Below are positions 49,827-58,594 of a stretch of DNA of 64,000 nucleotides, one piece after another; the first letter of the stretch is position 1, and each line of letters opens with the position of its first letter. The notes beneath the pieces are model-generated. The model did no database searches. It saw only the letters and a list, made by a program, of their open reading frames with translations, and was not told where the DNA came from. The position numbers and the translations under genes are program-made. The stretch is from contig CAMFIF010000003.1 in assembly GCA_945952415.1 (NCBI GenBank), forward strand, positions 1-64,000, in the 5' to 3' direction. Source of the stretch: an uncultured Rhizobium sp. (GTDB lineage: Bacteria; Pseudomonadota; Alphaproteobacteria; Rhizobiales; Rhizobiaceae).

Positions 49827-50168
49827 TTACATCAGTTTCCGGCCATTCGGCACGGCACGCTCCGGCATGGCGAGCACGATGTCGCCCTTTTCGTCGGCAA
49901 AACCGAGCGTCAGCACCTCGGAGCGGAAGGGGCCGATCTGGCGCGGCGGGAAATTGACGACCGCCATCACCTGCCGGCCGAGCAGATCCTGCTCGCCATA
50001 ATGCACGGTGATCTGCGCGGAGGACTTCTTCACGCCGATCTCGGGCCCGAAATCGATCTTAAGTTTCCAGGCGGGCTTGCGCGCCTCCGGAAAGGCCATG
50101 ACCTCGATGATCGTCCCGATTCGGATATCGACCCGCTCGAAATCGTCGAAGGTGATTTCCCCGCTCAT
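49827..50168 (-). CDS. csaA: CsaA-type tRNA-binding/chaperone protein
   Basis: 113-residue OB-fold protein of the CsaA family, related to the anticodon-binding EMAP domain of methionyl-tRNA synthetase. FERVDIRIGTIIEVMAFPEAR and the C-terminal LAMPERAVPNGRKL are typical. CsaA is reported to bind tRNA and to act as an export chaperone in Bacillus. It is the last gene of a ybjN-proC-csaA operon, three bases after proC. Confidence 0.92.
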   Translation of the reverse strand: MSGEITFDDFERVDIRIGTIIEVMAFPEARKPAWKLKIDFGPEIGVKKSSAQITVHYGEQDLLGRQVMAVVNFPPRQIGPFRSEVLTLGFADEKGDIVLAMPERAVPNGRKLM

Positions 50169-50171
50169 GGA

Positions 50172-50990
50172 TCAGCCCGCGAGCTCGCCCGCCCGCAGGC
50201 GTGCAGCTTCGATGGCACGGTCGAAAAGCGGCTGCATGCCATCCTCGGCCATCAGGACCGAAAGCGCCGCCGCGGTCGTACCGCCCGGCGATGTCACATT
50301 CTGTCGAAGGCGTGACGCATCATCGGGGGACCGGTGAAGAAGTTCACCGGCCCCCGAGACGGTTTCCCGCGCAAGTCGCATGGCGAGGTCCGCCGGCAGG
50401 CCGGCTTTACGGCCTGCCTCTGCCATGCACTCCACGAGATAGAAGACATAGGCGGGACCGCTGCCCGAAAGCGCGGTCACCGCATCGATATCGGCTTCCG
50501 TTTCCACCCATTCGACAGGCCCGCTGACCTTCAGCAGCGCCTGCACCATCTGCCGCTGCTCCGGCGTTACCGCCCCGTTCGCATAGGCGCCGGTCACGCC
50601 GCGACCGATCATGGCGGGCGTGTTGGGCATGGCACGAACCATGGCCGAGGCGCCGAGATGCGCGCCGATGGTGGAAAGGGTCTTGCCCGCCGCAACGGTG
50701 ACGACCACCGTCTTCGGCCCGATGACGGACTTGAGCGGCGGCAGGACGGCATCCATGGCTTGCGGCTTGACCGCCAGGAACAGGATACTCGCTTCGAGAT
50801 CCGCCGGCGGCTGCGTGAAATGCCGTGCACCGGCATCGTTGATGAGCTGGCGGATCGGATCGGAAGGGCCGGGATCCAGCACGACCACCGAAGAGCCGGG
50901 AACCCCGCTCTTCAGCCAGCCGGTTAGCATGGCGCCGCCCATATTCCCGGCGCCGACGAGGACGATGGTGCCCGAAATGGTCGCCACCAT
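50172..50990 (-). CDS. proC: pyrroline-5-carboxylate reductase
   Basis: 272-residue NAD(P)H enzyme that makes proline from pyrroline-5-carboxylate. The Rossmann motif LVGAGNMGGAML is at 11-22; the C-terminal dimer domain includes ALSGSGPAYVFYLVECMAEA and NVTSPGGTTAAAL, the family signatures. ATG 50990 has GAGAGG upstream; the longer frame to 51098 overlaps ybjN. Genes on both sides are in the same operon. Confidence 0.95.
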   Translation of the reverse strand: MVATISGTIVLVGAGNMGGAMLTGWLKSGVPGSSVVVLDPGPSDPIRQLINDAGARHFTQPPADLEASILFLAVKPQAMDAVLPPLKSVIGPKTVVVTVAAGKTLSTIGAHLGASAMVRAMPNTPAMIGRGVTGAYANGAVTPEQRQMVQALLKVSGPVEWVETEADIDAVTALSGSGPAYVFYLVECMAEAGRKAGLPADLAMRLARETVSGAGELLHRSPDDASRLRQNVTSPGGTTAAALSVLMAEDGMQPLFDRAIEAARLRAGELAG

Positions 50991-50992
50991 GA

Positions 50993-51493
50993 TCAGGCCT
51001 CTCCCGCCGTTTCGAACAGCACTGCATCGAGCGCCGCCTTGGCCTCCATGCCGGACCAGACCACGAACTGGAACGCCTGATAATAGGCTTCGCAGCAATC
51101 GAGGCCGTTCGAAAGCAGCACCTCGACCTGCTGGTTGTTGGGCTCGGCCCCGCCGGCGAGCAGCAGCGACTGGCGGAAGATCACCACATCCTCGGCGCGC
51201 CAGAGATCGAAATGCCCCATCAGCACCTGGCCATTGATCATCGAAAGCAGCCGGATCACCTCGTTCACGCGGTTCTCGGGCACCTTGATGTCGAAGGCGG
51301 AGGCAATGTGGAGGGCCTCGAACTGCTCCATCCAGGAAAAGGAGACATGATAGTCCGCCCAGCGCCCCTTGACCGTCATGGCGATTTCGTCCTCGCCTGA
51401 ACGCTCGAAGGACCAGTCATTGCTTGCGGCAACAAACTCGATCATGTCGACCGGGTTTGACTGGCGTTGCACATCCATTTCCATAAAGCTCAT
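50993..51493 (-). CDS. YbjN domain protein
   Basis: 166-residue cytoplasmic protein of the YbjN family, with WSFERSGEDEIAMTVKG and a C-terminal helical segment (GLDCCEAYYQAFQFVVWSG). In Escherichia coli YbjN affects motility and biofilms, but rhizobial homologues are unstudied. It is the first gene of the ybjN-proC-csaA operon, two bases from proC. Its promoter lies in the GANTC-rich region upstream. Confidence 0.85.
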   Translation of the reverse strand: MSFMEMDVQRQSNPVDMIEFVAASNDWSFERSGEDEIAMTVKGRWADYHVSFSWMEQFEALHIASAFDIKVPENRVNEVIRLLSMINGQVLMGHFDLWRAEDVVIFRQSLLLAGGAEPNNQQVEVLLSNGLDCCEAYYQAFQFVVWSGMEAKAALDAVLFETAGEA

Positions 51494-51871
51494 GCGGCAC
51501 CTTTTCGACCGGCAATGACAGTCCCTCCGCGCCTAAGCACGCCAAGAACGCAAAAATACCGGATACTCATTCCAGGATGACTGTGAAACGGAGCCTGATC
51601 ATGCCGTCCTTAGCCTGCACGAGGCTGACCGGGACCGTTTCGAATCATCATTTAAAATCAGTGTATAACGCCTGAATCCGCGCGCCAGCCCTCCCCGCGT
51701 GTTTTGCGGGCGCCTCTTGTGGAAAGCACTTCGCAATCCGATTCAGCGTTGAGTCATAAATGACTCTGGCGATTGGCTTTTTCGGAGATGTCCACAGGGG
51801 GAAAAAATTATGAATTTTTTAACTGTAGACAGGCCGTTGGCCGATTCCCTTTTTGGGGATTCAAGAATTGG

Positions 51872-51886
51872 TTAATAAAAGGTTAA
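51872..51886. promoter_or_regulatory. CtrA-type box TTAA-N7-TTAA
   Basis: TTAATAAAAGGTTAA (51872-51886) fits the consensus TTAA-N7-TTAA exactly; the right half reads TTAAC. It is about 380 bp upstream of ybjN and 60 bp downstream of the ubiK-like stop codon. Binding is inferred only. Confidence 0.4.
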
Positions 51887-51897
51887 CAAAATGAATG

Positions 51898-51937
51898 CCG
51901 GAAGCCGCGACCGAAGTAAAACCGGTGCGGCTTCCGG
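51898..51937 (-). terminator. terminator hairpin of the ubiK-like gene
   Basis: CCGGAAGCCGC (51898-51908) pairs perfectly with GCGGCTTCCGG (51927-51937) over eleven bases, with an inner ACCG/CGGT helix in the loop. On the reverse strand it is followed by CATTCATTTTG, a loose T-rich tail. Confidence 0.6.
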
Positions 51938-51946
51938 AAGATCGGA

Positions 51947-52207
51947 TCAGGACTTGGAGGCGTCGAGCCGGGCTTCCAGCGCCTCGATGCGCGCCTTCAG
52001 CGCCTCGTTTTCGTCGAGCGCCTTCAGCGCCATCTCGCGCACCACCTCGAACTCCTCGCGCTTGACGATGTCCATGGCGTTCAGCCAGCGCTCGGCCTGG
52101 GCCTGGAAGGCGGTTTCCACCTCCTTGCGCAGTCCCTGGGCGGCGCCCGCCGCATCGGTCATGAGTTTGGCGAAATCGTCCAGTATGCGGTTCGGTCCCG
52201 AGGTCAT
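51947..52207 (-). CDS. ubiK: UbiK-like accessory factor (BMFP family)
   Basis: 86-residue protein with an N-terminal amphipathic segment (NRILDDFAKLMTDAAGAAQG) and a C-terminal coiled coil (ENEALKARIEALEARLDA). This pattern matches the BMFP/UbiK family, which helps ubiquinone biosynthesis and membrane association in other proteobacteria. ATG 52207 has AAGGAG at good spacing; the earlier ATG at 52213 abuts it. It is divergent from lgt over 209 bp. Confidence 0.8.
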   Translation of the reverse strand: MTSGPNRILDDFAKLMTDAAGAAQGLRKEVETAFQAQAERWLNAMDIVKREEFEVVREMALKALDENEALKARIEALEARLDASKS

Positions 52208-52416
52208 GGTCATCTCCTTCCGTCGGATCGCGGCTGGCCGGTTGACGTTGAGACCCTGCCGCACAGATAAGTCCTCGCAAGGGAGGTAGGATCATGCGCG
52301 CCCGGATGCAAGTGATTTGAAGCCGCAGCCGGGACCGCCCGGACCGGCACCCAAGAAGCGGCTTGACCCGCGGGGGACGCAGCGTCATCTTCCGCGCGAT
52401 AAACAGGAACATCAAT

Positions 52417-53298
52417 TTGCAGACAATTGCCGGACTTCTTGCCCTGCTGCCCTATCCCGCCATCGATCCGGTCGCCTTTTCCATCGGCCCGGTTGCCGTA
52501 CGCTGGTACGGTATCGCCTATGTGGTCGGTATCCTGGCCGCCTGGCAGATCGCCGAAAGGCTGGTGGCCCGGGAGCGGCTGTGGCCGGGAAATCGCGCGC
52601 CAATGGGCGAGACTGCGCTTGGCGATTTCATCGTCTGGGCGACGCTCGGCATCGTGCTCGGCGGACGCCTCGTCTATGCCCTCGTCTATGATCTCGACCG
52701 GACGCTTGTGGACCCGCTGAATGTCATCCGCGTCTGGAACGGGGGCATGTCCTTTCATGGCGGCCTGATCGGCACGCTGATCGCGATGATTCTCTTCGCG
52801 CGCCGCAACCGCATCCGCACCTGGAGCCTGATCGACACCATCGCGGCGGTGGCACCGCTCGGCATATTCCTCGTGCGCCTGACCAATTTCATCAACAGCG
52901 AGCTCTGGGGCCATGTCACCCATGTGCCATGGGCGATGATCTTCCCCAATGGCGGGCCGGAGCCGCGCCATCCGAGCCAGCTCTATGAGGCGGCGCTCGA
53001 AGGCTTGATGCTTTTTCTGGTCTTGCAGGCACTCGCATGGGGAACGTCCATTCTCAAGCATCCGGGAAGACTGGCGGGCCTATTCGCTTGCGGTTATGGT
53101 CTGGCACGGATCTTCTCCGAGTTCTTCCGGGAACCGGATGCGAACCTCGGATATTTTGGCGGAGACTGGCTGACCATGGGCATGATCCTATCGGCGCCGC
53201 TGGTTCTGGCCGGGATCTGGGCGATCGCGCGGTCGGGAAGGCGCGGAGAGGCCGAAACGGACAGCGACGCCGCTCGCACGAATGGGGGACAGGGATGA
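52417..53298 (+). CDS. lgt: prolipoprotein diacylglyceryl transferase
   Basis: Inner-membrane enzyme that transfers diacylglycerol from phosphatidylglycerol to the cysteine of prolipoproteins, the first step of lipoprotein maturation. The 293 residues show about seven helices, [12 protein letters not shown] and the signature [16 protein letters not shown] 52417 (read M, then QTIAGLL) with CAGGAAC upstream is preferred to the frame's earlier TTG at 52363. It overlaps midA by four bases (ATGA). Confidence 0.94.
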   Translation: MQTIAGLLALLPYPAIDPVAFSIGPVAVRWYGIAYVVGILAAWQIAERLVARERLWPGNRAPMGETALGDFIVWATLGIVLGGRLVYALVYDLDRTLVDPLNVIRVWNGGMSFHGGLIGTLIAMILFARRNRIRTWSLIDTIAAVAPLGIFLVRLTNFINSELWGHVTHVPWAMIFPNGGPEPRHPSQLYEAALEGLMLFLVLQALAWGTSILKHPGRLAGLFACGYGLARIFSEFFREPDANLGYFGGDWLTMGMILSAPLVLAGIWAIARSGRRGEAETDSDAARTNGGQG

Positions 53299-54401
53299 CG
53301 AGCACGCCACTAGCGGACAAGATCAAGGCGCTCATCCGCGCCAATGGTCCCATTTCCGTCACCGATTACTTTTCCCTGTGCCTCGCCGATCCCGAGCATG
53401 GCTATTATCAGACAAGGGAGCCCTTCGGTCAGGAGGGAGATTTCATCACCGCGCCGGAAATTTCCCAGCTTTTCGGGGAAATGATCGGCATTTTCCTCGT
53501 CCACGCCTGGCAGCGCCACGGCATGCCGGCCAATACGCGGCTGGTGGAAATCGGCCCCGGGCGCGGCACGATGATGTCGGATATCCTGCGCGTCGTTGCC
53601 AAGCTCGCCCCGCCGCTCTACCAGTCCATGGGCGTGCACATGGTGGAAACCAGCCTGCGCCTGCAGGATGTGCAGCAGGAAACGCTCTCTTCCCATGGCG
53701 CGCGCATCGAATGGCACAAGAGCTTCGACACGGTGCCTGCGGGCTTCACCCTGCTGGCCGCCAACGAACTGTTCGACGCGATCCCGATCCGCCAGTTCGT
53801 CAAGACGCCGCTCGGCTTCCGCGAGCGGATGATCGTGCTCGACGAACATGATCGCCTCGCCTTCGGCGCGGGCGTCGCCGGCATCGACCCCGCCCTCCTT
53901 CCCGTCGATCCCGGCGCGGTGCCCGACGGCACCATCTTCGAGATCGCACCGGCCCGCCAGGCTGTCATGAGCACGCTCTGCGAGCGTCTGAAGAATTCCG
54001 GCGGCACGGCCATCATCATCGATTACGGGACAATGGTCACCGGTTTCGGCGATACGCTGCAGGCGGTGCTGCGCCATGATTACGATCCGCCGCTTGCCCA
54101 TCCCGGCGAGGCGGACCTGACGAGCCATGTGGACTTCCAGCATCTGGCCGAAGTGGCAAAATCGAACGGCGTTGCGATCAACGGCTGCCTGCGTCAGGGC
54201 GATTTCCTCTATGGCCTCGGCATCCAGCAGCGCGTCAATGCACTGACGGAGGGCAAGGACCCGGCCGTTGCTTCCCTCATCCGCGCGGCCGCCAGCCGGC
54301 TCGCCGACGAGGGCGAAGGCAAGATGGGCGAACTGTTCAAGGTACTCGTCGTGTCGAGCCCGGCCGTGGATCTCCTGCCTTTCCGGCCGATAGCCCACTG
54401 A
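53295..54401 (+). CDS. midA: SAM-dependent methyltransferase MidA/NDUFAF7-like
   Basis: 368-residue methyltransferase of the MidA/NDUFAF7 family, whose mitochondrial members methylate an arginine of a complex I subunit. The SAM-binding [18 protein letters not shown] and the N-terminal [20 protein letters not shown] are diagnostic. It overlaps lgt by four bases, and pgeF follows after 66 bp; lgt-midA-pgeF is a common rhizobial order. Its bacterial substrate is not established. Confidence 0.9.
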   Translation: MTSTPLADKIKALIRANGPISVTDYFSLCLADPEHGYYQTREPFGQEGDFITAPEISQLFGEMIGIFLVHAWQRHGMPANTRLVEIGPGRGTMMSDILRVVAKLAPPLYQSMGVHMVETSLRLQDVQQETLSSHGARIEWHKSFDTVPAGFTLLAANELFDAIPIRQFVKTPLGFRERMIVLDEHDRLAFGAGVAGIDPALLPVDPGAVPDGTIFEIAPARQAVMSTLCERLKNSGGTAIIIDYGTMVTGFGDTLQAVLRHDYDPPLAHPGEADLTSHVDFQHLAEVAKSNGVAINGCLRQGDFLYGLGIQQRVNALTEGKDPAVASLIRAAASRLADEGEGKMGELFKVLVVSSPAVDLLPFRPIAH

Positions 54402-54467
54402 CCGGCCGGGCATGTTTCTGCCCGACCGCCCCACCATCCCGACCGACAGACCGACGAGGAGCAGAAC

Positions 54468-55262
54468 TTGACCGCGAAGGAACGGCCGTCCCCTATCGAA
54501 AGCCCCGCGCTCACCGCCCTGTCGCCCCGCATCCGGCACGGTTTCTTCACCCGTGAAGGCGGCGTCTCAACCGGCATCTTCGCCGGCCTCAATGTCGGCC
54601 TCGGCTCCTCGGATGACCGGGCGGCCGTCGAGGAAAACCGAAACCGTGTGGCCGCCTGGTTCGGCCTGCCCGTCACCCGGCTTGCCACCCAGCACCAGGT
54701 CCATTCACCCGATGTGACGGTGATTTCGAACCCGGACGACCTGCCGCGTAATCAGGCCGATGCCATGGTCACGAACCGGCCCGGCATCATCCTCGGCGTC
54801 CTGACTGCCGATTGCGGACCGATCCTCTTTGCGGATGCGGAAGCCTCCGTCGTCGGCGCGGCCCATGCGGGCTGGAAGGGCGCGCTCGACGGCGTGCTCG
54901 AGGCAACCATCGATGCCATGGAGGAACTCGGCGCGAAACGGCAAAGGATCGTCGCGGTGCTCGGTCCCTCGATCGCCCAGCCCCATTATGAAGTGGGACC
55001 GGAATTCGTGGAGCGTTTCCTCGCTCGCAATTCCGATTATGCCCGCTATTTCATCCCGTCGGAAAAGGCCGGACATTCCATGTTCGATTTGCCGGCACTG
55101 ACCGTAGACCGCTTGAAGGCGGCGGGTGTCGAGGCGATGAGCGTCGGCCTCTCCACCTATCCGGACGAGGCGCGCTTCTATTCCTTCCGTCGCACGACGC
55201 ACCGGAAGGCGCCCGATTACGGCAGGCAGATATCCGCGATTGCGCTTGAGGAGAACGCATAA
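54468..55262 (+). CDS. pgeF: peptidoglycan editing factor PgeF (laccase domain)
   Basis: 264-residue protein of the YfiH/PgeF family, named a laccase domain but reported to hydrolyse purine nucleosides and to edit peptidoglycan precursors. The metal triad is seen as H79 (TQHQVHS), C116 (TADCGPILF) and H133 (AAHAGWKG). TTG 54468 is the start, with GAGGAG six bases upstream. One base separates it from the M24 gene, so the genes are co-transcribed. Confidence 0.93.
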   Translation: MTAKERPSPIESPALTALSPRIRHGFFTREGGVSTGIFAGLNVGLGSSDDRAAVEENRNRVAAWFGLPVTRLATQHQVHSPDVTVISNPDDLPRNQADAMVTNRPGIILGVLTADCGPILFADAEASVVGAAHAGWKGALDGVLEATIDAMEELGAKRQRIVAVLGPSIAQPHYEVGPEFVERFLARNSDYARYFIPSEKAGHSMFDLPALTVDRLKAAGVEAMSVGLSTYPDEARFYSFRRTTHRKAPDYGRQISAIALEENA

Positions 55263-55263
55263 G

Positions 55264-56415
55264 ATGGGTCTTCACTTCACCAATGCCGAATATGCAGACC
55301 GCATGCAGCGCCTGACCGCGCGGATGCGGGAGGAAAAGCTCGATGCGCTGCTGCTCTTCGCCCAGGAAAGCATGTACTGGCTGACCGGCTACGACACTTT
55401 CGGCTACTGCTTCTTCCAGACACTGATCGTCAAGGCCGACGGCACAATGACGCTCCTTACCCGCTCGGCGGATCTCAGGCAGGCGCGCCACACCTCGATC
55501 ATCGAGAATATCTCGATCTGGGTGGACCGTGTGAATGCCGATCCCTCGGTCGATCTTCGCAACCTGCTTTCCGACATGGATCTCCTCGGCTGCCGCATCG
55601 GCATCGAATATGATACCCATGGCATGACGGGCCGGGTGGCCCGGCTGATCGACAACCAGCTGATGAGCTTCGCCCAGCTCGTCGATGCCTCCTATCTCGT
55701 CAGCCGCCTGCGCCTTGTGAAATCGTCCGCCGAATGCGCCCATGTGGCCCGCGCGGCGGAGCTTGCCGACGATGCGCTGGAGGCAGCTCTCCCCCTGATC
55801 AAGGCCGGGGCGAGCGAAGCCGATATTCTGGCGGCCATGCAGGGCGCGGTCTTCCTCGGCGGTGGCGATTATCCCGCCAATGAATTCATCATCGGCTCGG
55901 GCGCGGATGCGCTCCTCTGCCGCTACAAGGCCGGCCGCCGCACGCTGGACAGCCAGGACCAGCTGACGCTCGAATGGGCGGGCGCCAGCGCCCATTATCA
56001 TGCCGCCATGATGCGCACCGTGCTGATCGGCAGCCCCTCGCCCCGCCATATCGAACTCTATGAAGCTTGCCGCGAGACGATAGAGGCGATCGAGACCGTG
56101 CTGAAACCCGGCCACACTTTCGGCGATGTCTTCGACACCCATGCCCGCATCATGGATGAGCGCGGCCTTGCCCGCCATCGGCTGAACGCCTGCGGCTATT
56201 CGCTGGGCGCCCGCTTCTCGCCCTCCTGGATGGAGCACCAGATGTTCCATGCCGGCAACCCGCAGGCGATCGAGCCGGACATGTCGCTCTTCGTGCACAT
56301 GATCATCATGGATTCCGACACCGGCACGGCCATGACCCTCGGCCAGACCTATCTGACGACAGCCGAAGCGCCGCGAAGCCTCTCCCGCCTGCCGCTGGAG
56401 CTCATCGTCCGCTAG
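55264..56415 (+). CDS. M24-fold protein with degenerate metal site
   Basis: 383-residue creatinase/aminopeptidase-P fold. The N-terminal domain (AQESMYWLTGYDTFGYCFFQ) is intact, but the five metal ligands of M24 peptidases are not: E237 replaces the first Asp, Y245/H246 the second, GYSLGARF lacks the usual His of GHGIG, and the two C-terminal glutamates are absent. It resembles metal-independent creatinase-like hydrolases. It follows pgeF by one base. ATG 55264 has GAGGAG upstream. Confidence 0.8.
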   Translation: MGLHFTNAEYADRMQRLTARMREEKLDALLLFAQESMYWLTGYDTFGYCFFQTLIVKADGTMTLLTRSADLRQARHTSIIENISIWVDRVNADPSVDLRNLLSDMDLLGCRIGIEYDTHGMTGRVARLIDNQLMSFAQLVDASYLVSRLRLVKSSAECAHVARAAELADDALEAALPLIKAGASEADILAAMQGAVFLGGGDYPANEFIIGSGADALLCRYKAGRRTLDSQDQLTLEWAGASAHYHAAMMRTVLIGSPSPRHIELYEACRETIEAIETVLKPGHTFGDVFDTHARIMDERGLARHRLNACGYSLGARFSPSWMEHQMFHAGNPQAIEPDMSLFVHMIIMDSDTGTAMTLGQTYLTTAEAPRSLSRLPLELIVR

Positions 56416-56515
56416 GGAGAGCGGACGCCGGAAGGGGGAATTGACAGGCGCGGGGCTCCATTCATAGACTTGCACACTGCGCCGGGAAGCGCTCAGGGGA
56501 AGGGATGGCCTGACG

Positions 56516-57349
56516 ATGCACCACGGAAGAACAGCCATCGGCGTTCTGTGTGCTGCGCTTCTCGTTTCGGGCTGCAACACCACCGATGCGCTGACGCCCC
56601 AGGTGGATGTGGGCGGCGGCCTGACGCCCTCATCTCCTCCGGTCACCGATCAGGACCTCGACCAGATGGCCCGGACGCAACAGCCGGTCTATCCGTCCAG
56701 GCAGCCGCCGGCAGAAAATGCCGCCCCCATTGCCTCGGCCTCCCTGCCCCCGCCGCAAACACCGGTCTATTCGTCCGGAGCAGCCACACCCGGCCCCGGC
56801 GCGCCGCCGCGCACGCTTGCCGATCAGGCAGCCTCCCTCGGGGGCGAAAAGCCCGCGGGCGCGGCAGGCGCTTCGCCGCGTTCCTTAGCCGGCGGCCCCG
56901 CTCTTGCCGCCCCTTCGGCACCGGCGGCCTCCACACCGGCAGCGTCGGCCGCTCCGCAGGAACAGCAGGCAAGTCTCGGCACCGAAAGCGGCCAGACGCT
57001 GCGTTTCCTGCCGATCATCGGCGCGCCGCTTCCGGCCGTAACCCCGCTCTCCCGGCAGCTCGGCGCGGAAGCGCGCGCCCGGGGCATCGCCATCCGCAGC
57101 TCGCAGGACAAGACCGCAAAACACGTGCTCAAGGGCTATTTCTCCGCCGTTGCCGGCGGCGGCAACATCACCGTCACCTATGTCTGGGACGTTCTCGATG
57201 CCAATGGCGGGCGGCTGAACCGTATCCAGGGCCAGGAGACCTTTCCCGGCAATGCGGCCGATCCCTGGAGCGCGGTCCCCCCCTCCGTCATGCAGACCAT
57301 CGCCACCAAGACCATCGACAGCTATGCCCAGTGGAGCGCCGGCCCCTGA
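56516..57349 (+). CDS. proline/alanine-rich lipoprotein
   Basis: 277-residue lipoprotein. The lipobox LLVSGC places the lipidated cysteine at residue 20, processed by Lgt. A long low-complexity Pro/Ala region (about 30-155) precedes a compact C-terminal domain from about residue 160 (RFLPIIGAPLPAVTPLSRQL, VTYVWDVLDANGGRL). No named family is recognised. The upstream GGAAGG-like ribosome site supports the ATG. It is 100 bp from the M24 gene and 221 bp before prs. Confidence 0.75.
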   Translation: MHHGRTAIGVLCAALLVSGCNTTDALTPQVDVGGGLTPSSPPVTDQDLDQMARTQQPVYPSRQPPAENAAPIASASLPPPQTPVYSSGAATPGPGAPPRTLADQAASLGGEKPAGAAGASPRSLAGGPALAAPSAPAASTPAASAAPQEQQASLGTESGQTLRFLPIIGAPLPAVTPLSRQLGAEARARGIAIRSSQDKTAKHVLKGYFSAVAGGGNITVTYVWDVLDANGGRLNRIQGQETFPGNAADPWSAVPPSVMQTIATKTIDSYAQWSAGP

Positions 57350-57570
57350 TGAGCGAAAGCCGGCCAATCAGTCTTTCGGAGAAGAAAAGTGGGATAGCCG
57401 CCTTATTGTTCTTGCAATCGGGCGGTGGAGCGCTAAAAAGCGCCAAAAGCGCGCGTATGGCCCGTTACCGGCTTGGTTTTTGAAAAGGTGGCCATGCGCT
57501 TCGATTTATCTCGCAGCGTCTCCTGGGCGTCAACAGGACGCAAGGCGCTGACCTGAACAGGCGGGGCAAG

Positions 57571-58503
57571 ATGAAGGTTTTCGCAGGCAATTCGAACCGG
57601 CAGCTGGCCGAAGCGATCTGCAAATATCTCAACGTACCTTTGGGCAAGGCCTCGGTCAGGCGGTTCGCAGACCAGGAAATCTTCGTGGAAATCCAGGAAA
57701 ACGTGCGTGGCGAGGACGTCTTCGTCGTCCAGTCCACCTCCTTCCCCACGAATGACCATCTGATGGAACTGCTGATCATGATCGATGCGTTCCGGCGTTC
57801 TTCCGCCCGCCGCATCACAGCCGTGATCCCCTATTTCGGCTATGCCCGCCAGGACCGGAAGCCCGGCCCGCGCACCCCGATCTCCGCCAAGCTGGTGGCC
57901 AACCTGATCACCGAGGCCGGCGCCGACCGCGTGCTGACCCTCGACCTCCATGCCGGCCAGATCCAGGGCTTCTTCGATATCCCGACCGACAACCTCTATG
58001 CCGTGCCGATCCTCGCCCGCGACGTGAAGGAACATTACGACCTGCAGAACGTCATGGTCGTCTCGCCTGACGTGGGCGGCGTGGTGCGCGCCCGCTCGCT
58101 TGCCAAGCGTCTCGATTGTCTGCTGGCCATCGTCGACAAGCGCCGCGACCGTCCGGGCGAATCCGAAGTCATGAACGTTATCGGCGACGTGTCCGGCAAG
58201 GACTGCATCCTGATCGACGACATCGTCGATTCCGGCGGAACGCTCTGCAATGCCGCCGAGGCGCTGCTGAAGAACGGCGCGACCAGCGTCACCGCCTATA
58301 TCACCCACGGCGTGCTCTCGGGCGGCGCGGTTGCCCGCGTCTCCTCCTCGAAGCTCAAGGAACTGGTCATCACCGATTCCATCCAGCCGACCACCGCCGT
58401 GCAGACGGCCCCCAATATCCGCGTGATCTCGACCGGCAACCTGCTCGGCGAGGCGATCAACCGCACCGCACTCGAAGAATCCGTCTCGAGCCTTTTCGAC
58501 TGA
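57571..58503 (+). CDS. prs: ribose-phosphate pyrophosphokinase
   Basis: 310-residue enzyme that makes PRPP from ribose 5-phosphate and ATP, feeding purine, pyrimidine, histidine and NAD synthesis. It carries the class I signature [18 protein letters not shown] and the PRPP-binding loop [13 protein letters not shown], with the ATP-binding [15 protein letters not shown]. Length agrees with the family. ATG 57571 has GGCGGGGC upstream. The next gene is on the other strand, unlike the usual prs-rplY order. Confidence 0.97.
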   Translation: MKVFAGNSNRQLAEAICKYLNVPLGKASVRRFADQEIFVEIQENVRGEDVFVVQSTSFPTNDHLMELLIMIDAFRRSSARRITAVIPYFGYARQDRKPGPRTPISAKLVANLITEAGADRVLTLDLHAGQIQGFFDIPTDNLYAVPILARDVKEHYDLQNVMVVSPDVGGVVRARSLAKRLDCLLAIVDKRRDRPGESEVMNVIGDVSGKDCILIDDIVDSGGTLCNAAEALLKNGATSVTAYITHGVLSGGAVARVSSSKLKELVITDSIQPTTAVQTAPNIRVISTGNLLGEAINRTALEESVSSLFD

Positions 58504-58533
58504 GACAGCCGGATCGAGCTTTCGGACAAAAAC

Positions 58534-58565
58534 AAACCCCGAAGGCGGAAGCCTCCGGGGTTTTT
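58534..58565 (+). terminator. prs terminator
   Basis: AAACCCCG (58534-58541) and CGGGGTTT (58556-58563) with an inner AGGC/GCCT helix and loop GGAA, then TTTTT. It also lies just after the convergent secreted-protein gene. Confidence 0.9.
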
Positions 58566-58594
58566 CTTTGGGCCGGAAAGGCGCGCTGCCCCAC

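Larger units (their letters stand above)
51494..51946. promoter_or_regulatory. GANTC-rich intergenic region upstream of ybjN
   Basis: 453 bp without a gene. Seven GANTC sites (starting at 51642, 51674, 51740, 51751, 51762, 51843 and 51858) fall within 221 bp. Two lie in the palindrome GAGTCATAAATGACTC (51751-51766). A CtrA-type box at 51872-51886 and an AT-rich run follow. CcrM methylates GANTC in this group of bacteria, so the region may be cell-cycle regulated. Only one poor DnaA-like box was seen. Confidence 0.55.

Noticed and set aside
51494-51946. A chromosomal replication origin
   Set aside because: AT-rich DNA, GANTC sites and a CtrA box are present, but only one poor DnaA-like box was seen and the usual rhizobial origin neighbours such as hemE are absent.
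57349-57483. A 44-residue frame overlapping the lipoprotein stop
   Set aside because: Low-complexity sequence with no ribosome site of its own and no hydrophobic or conserved segment of note.
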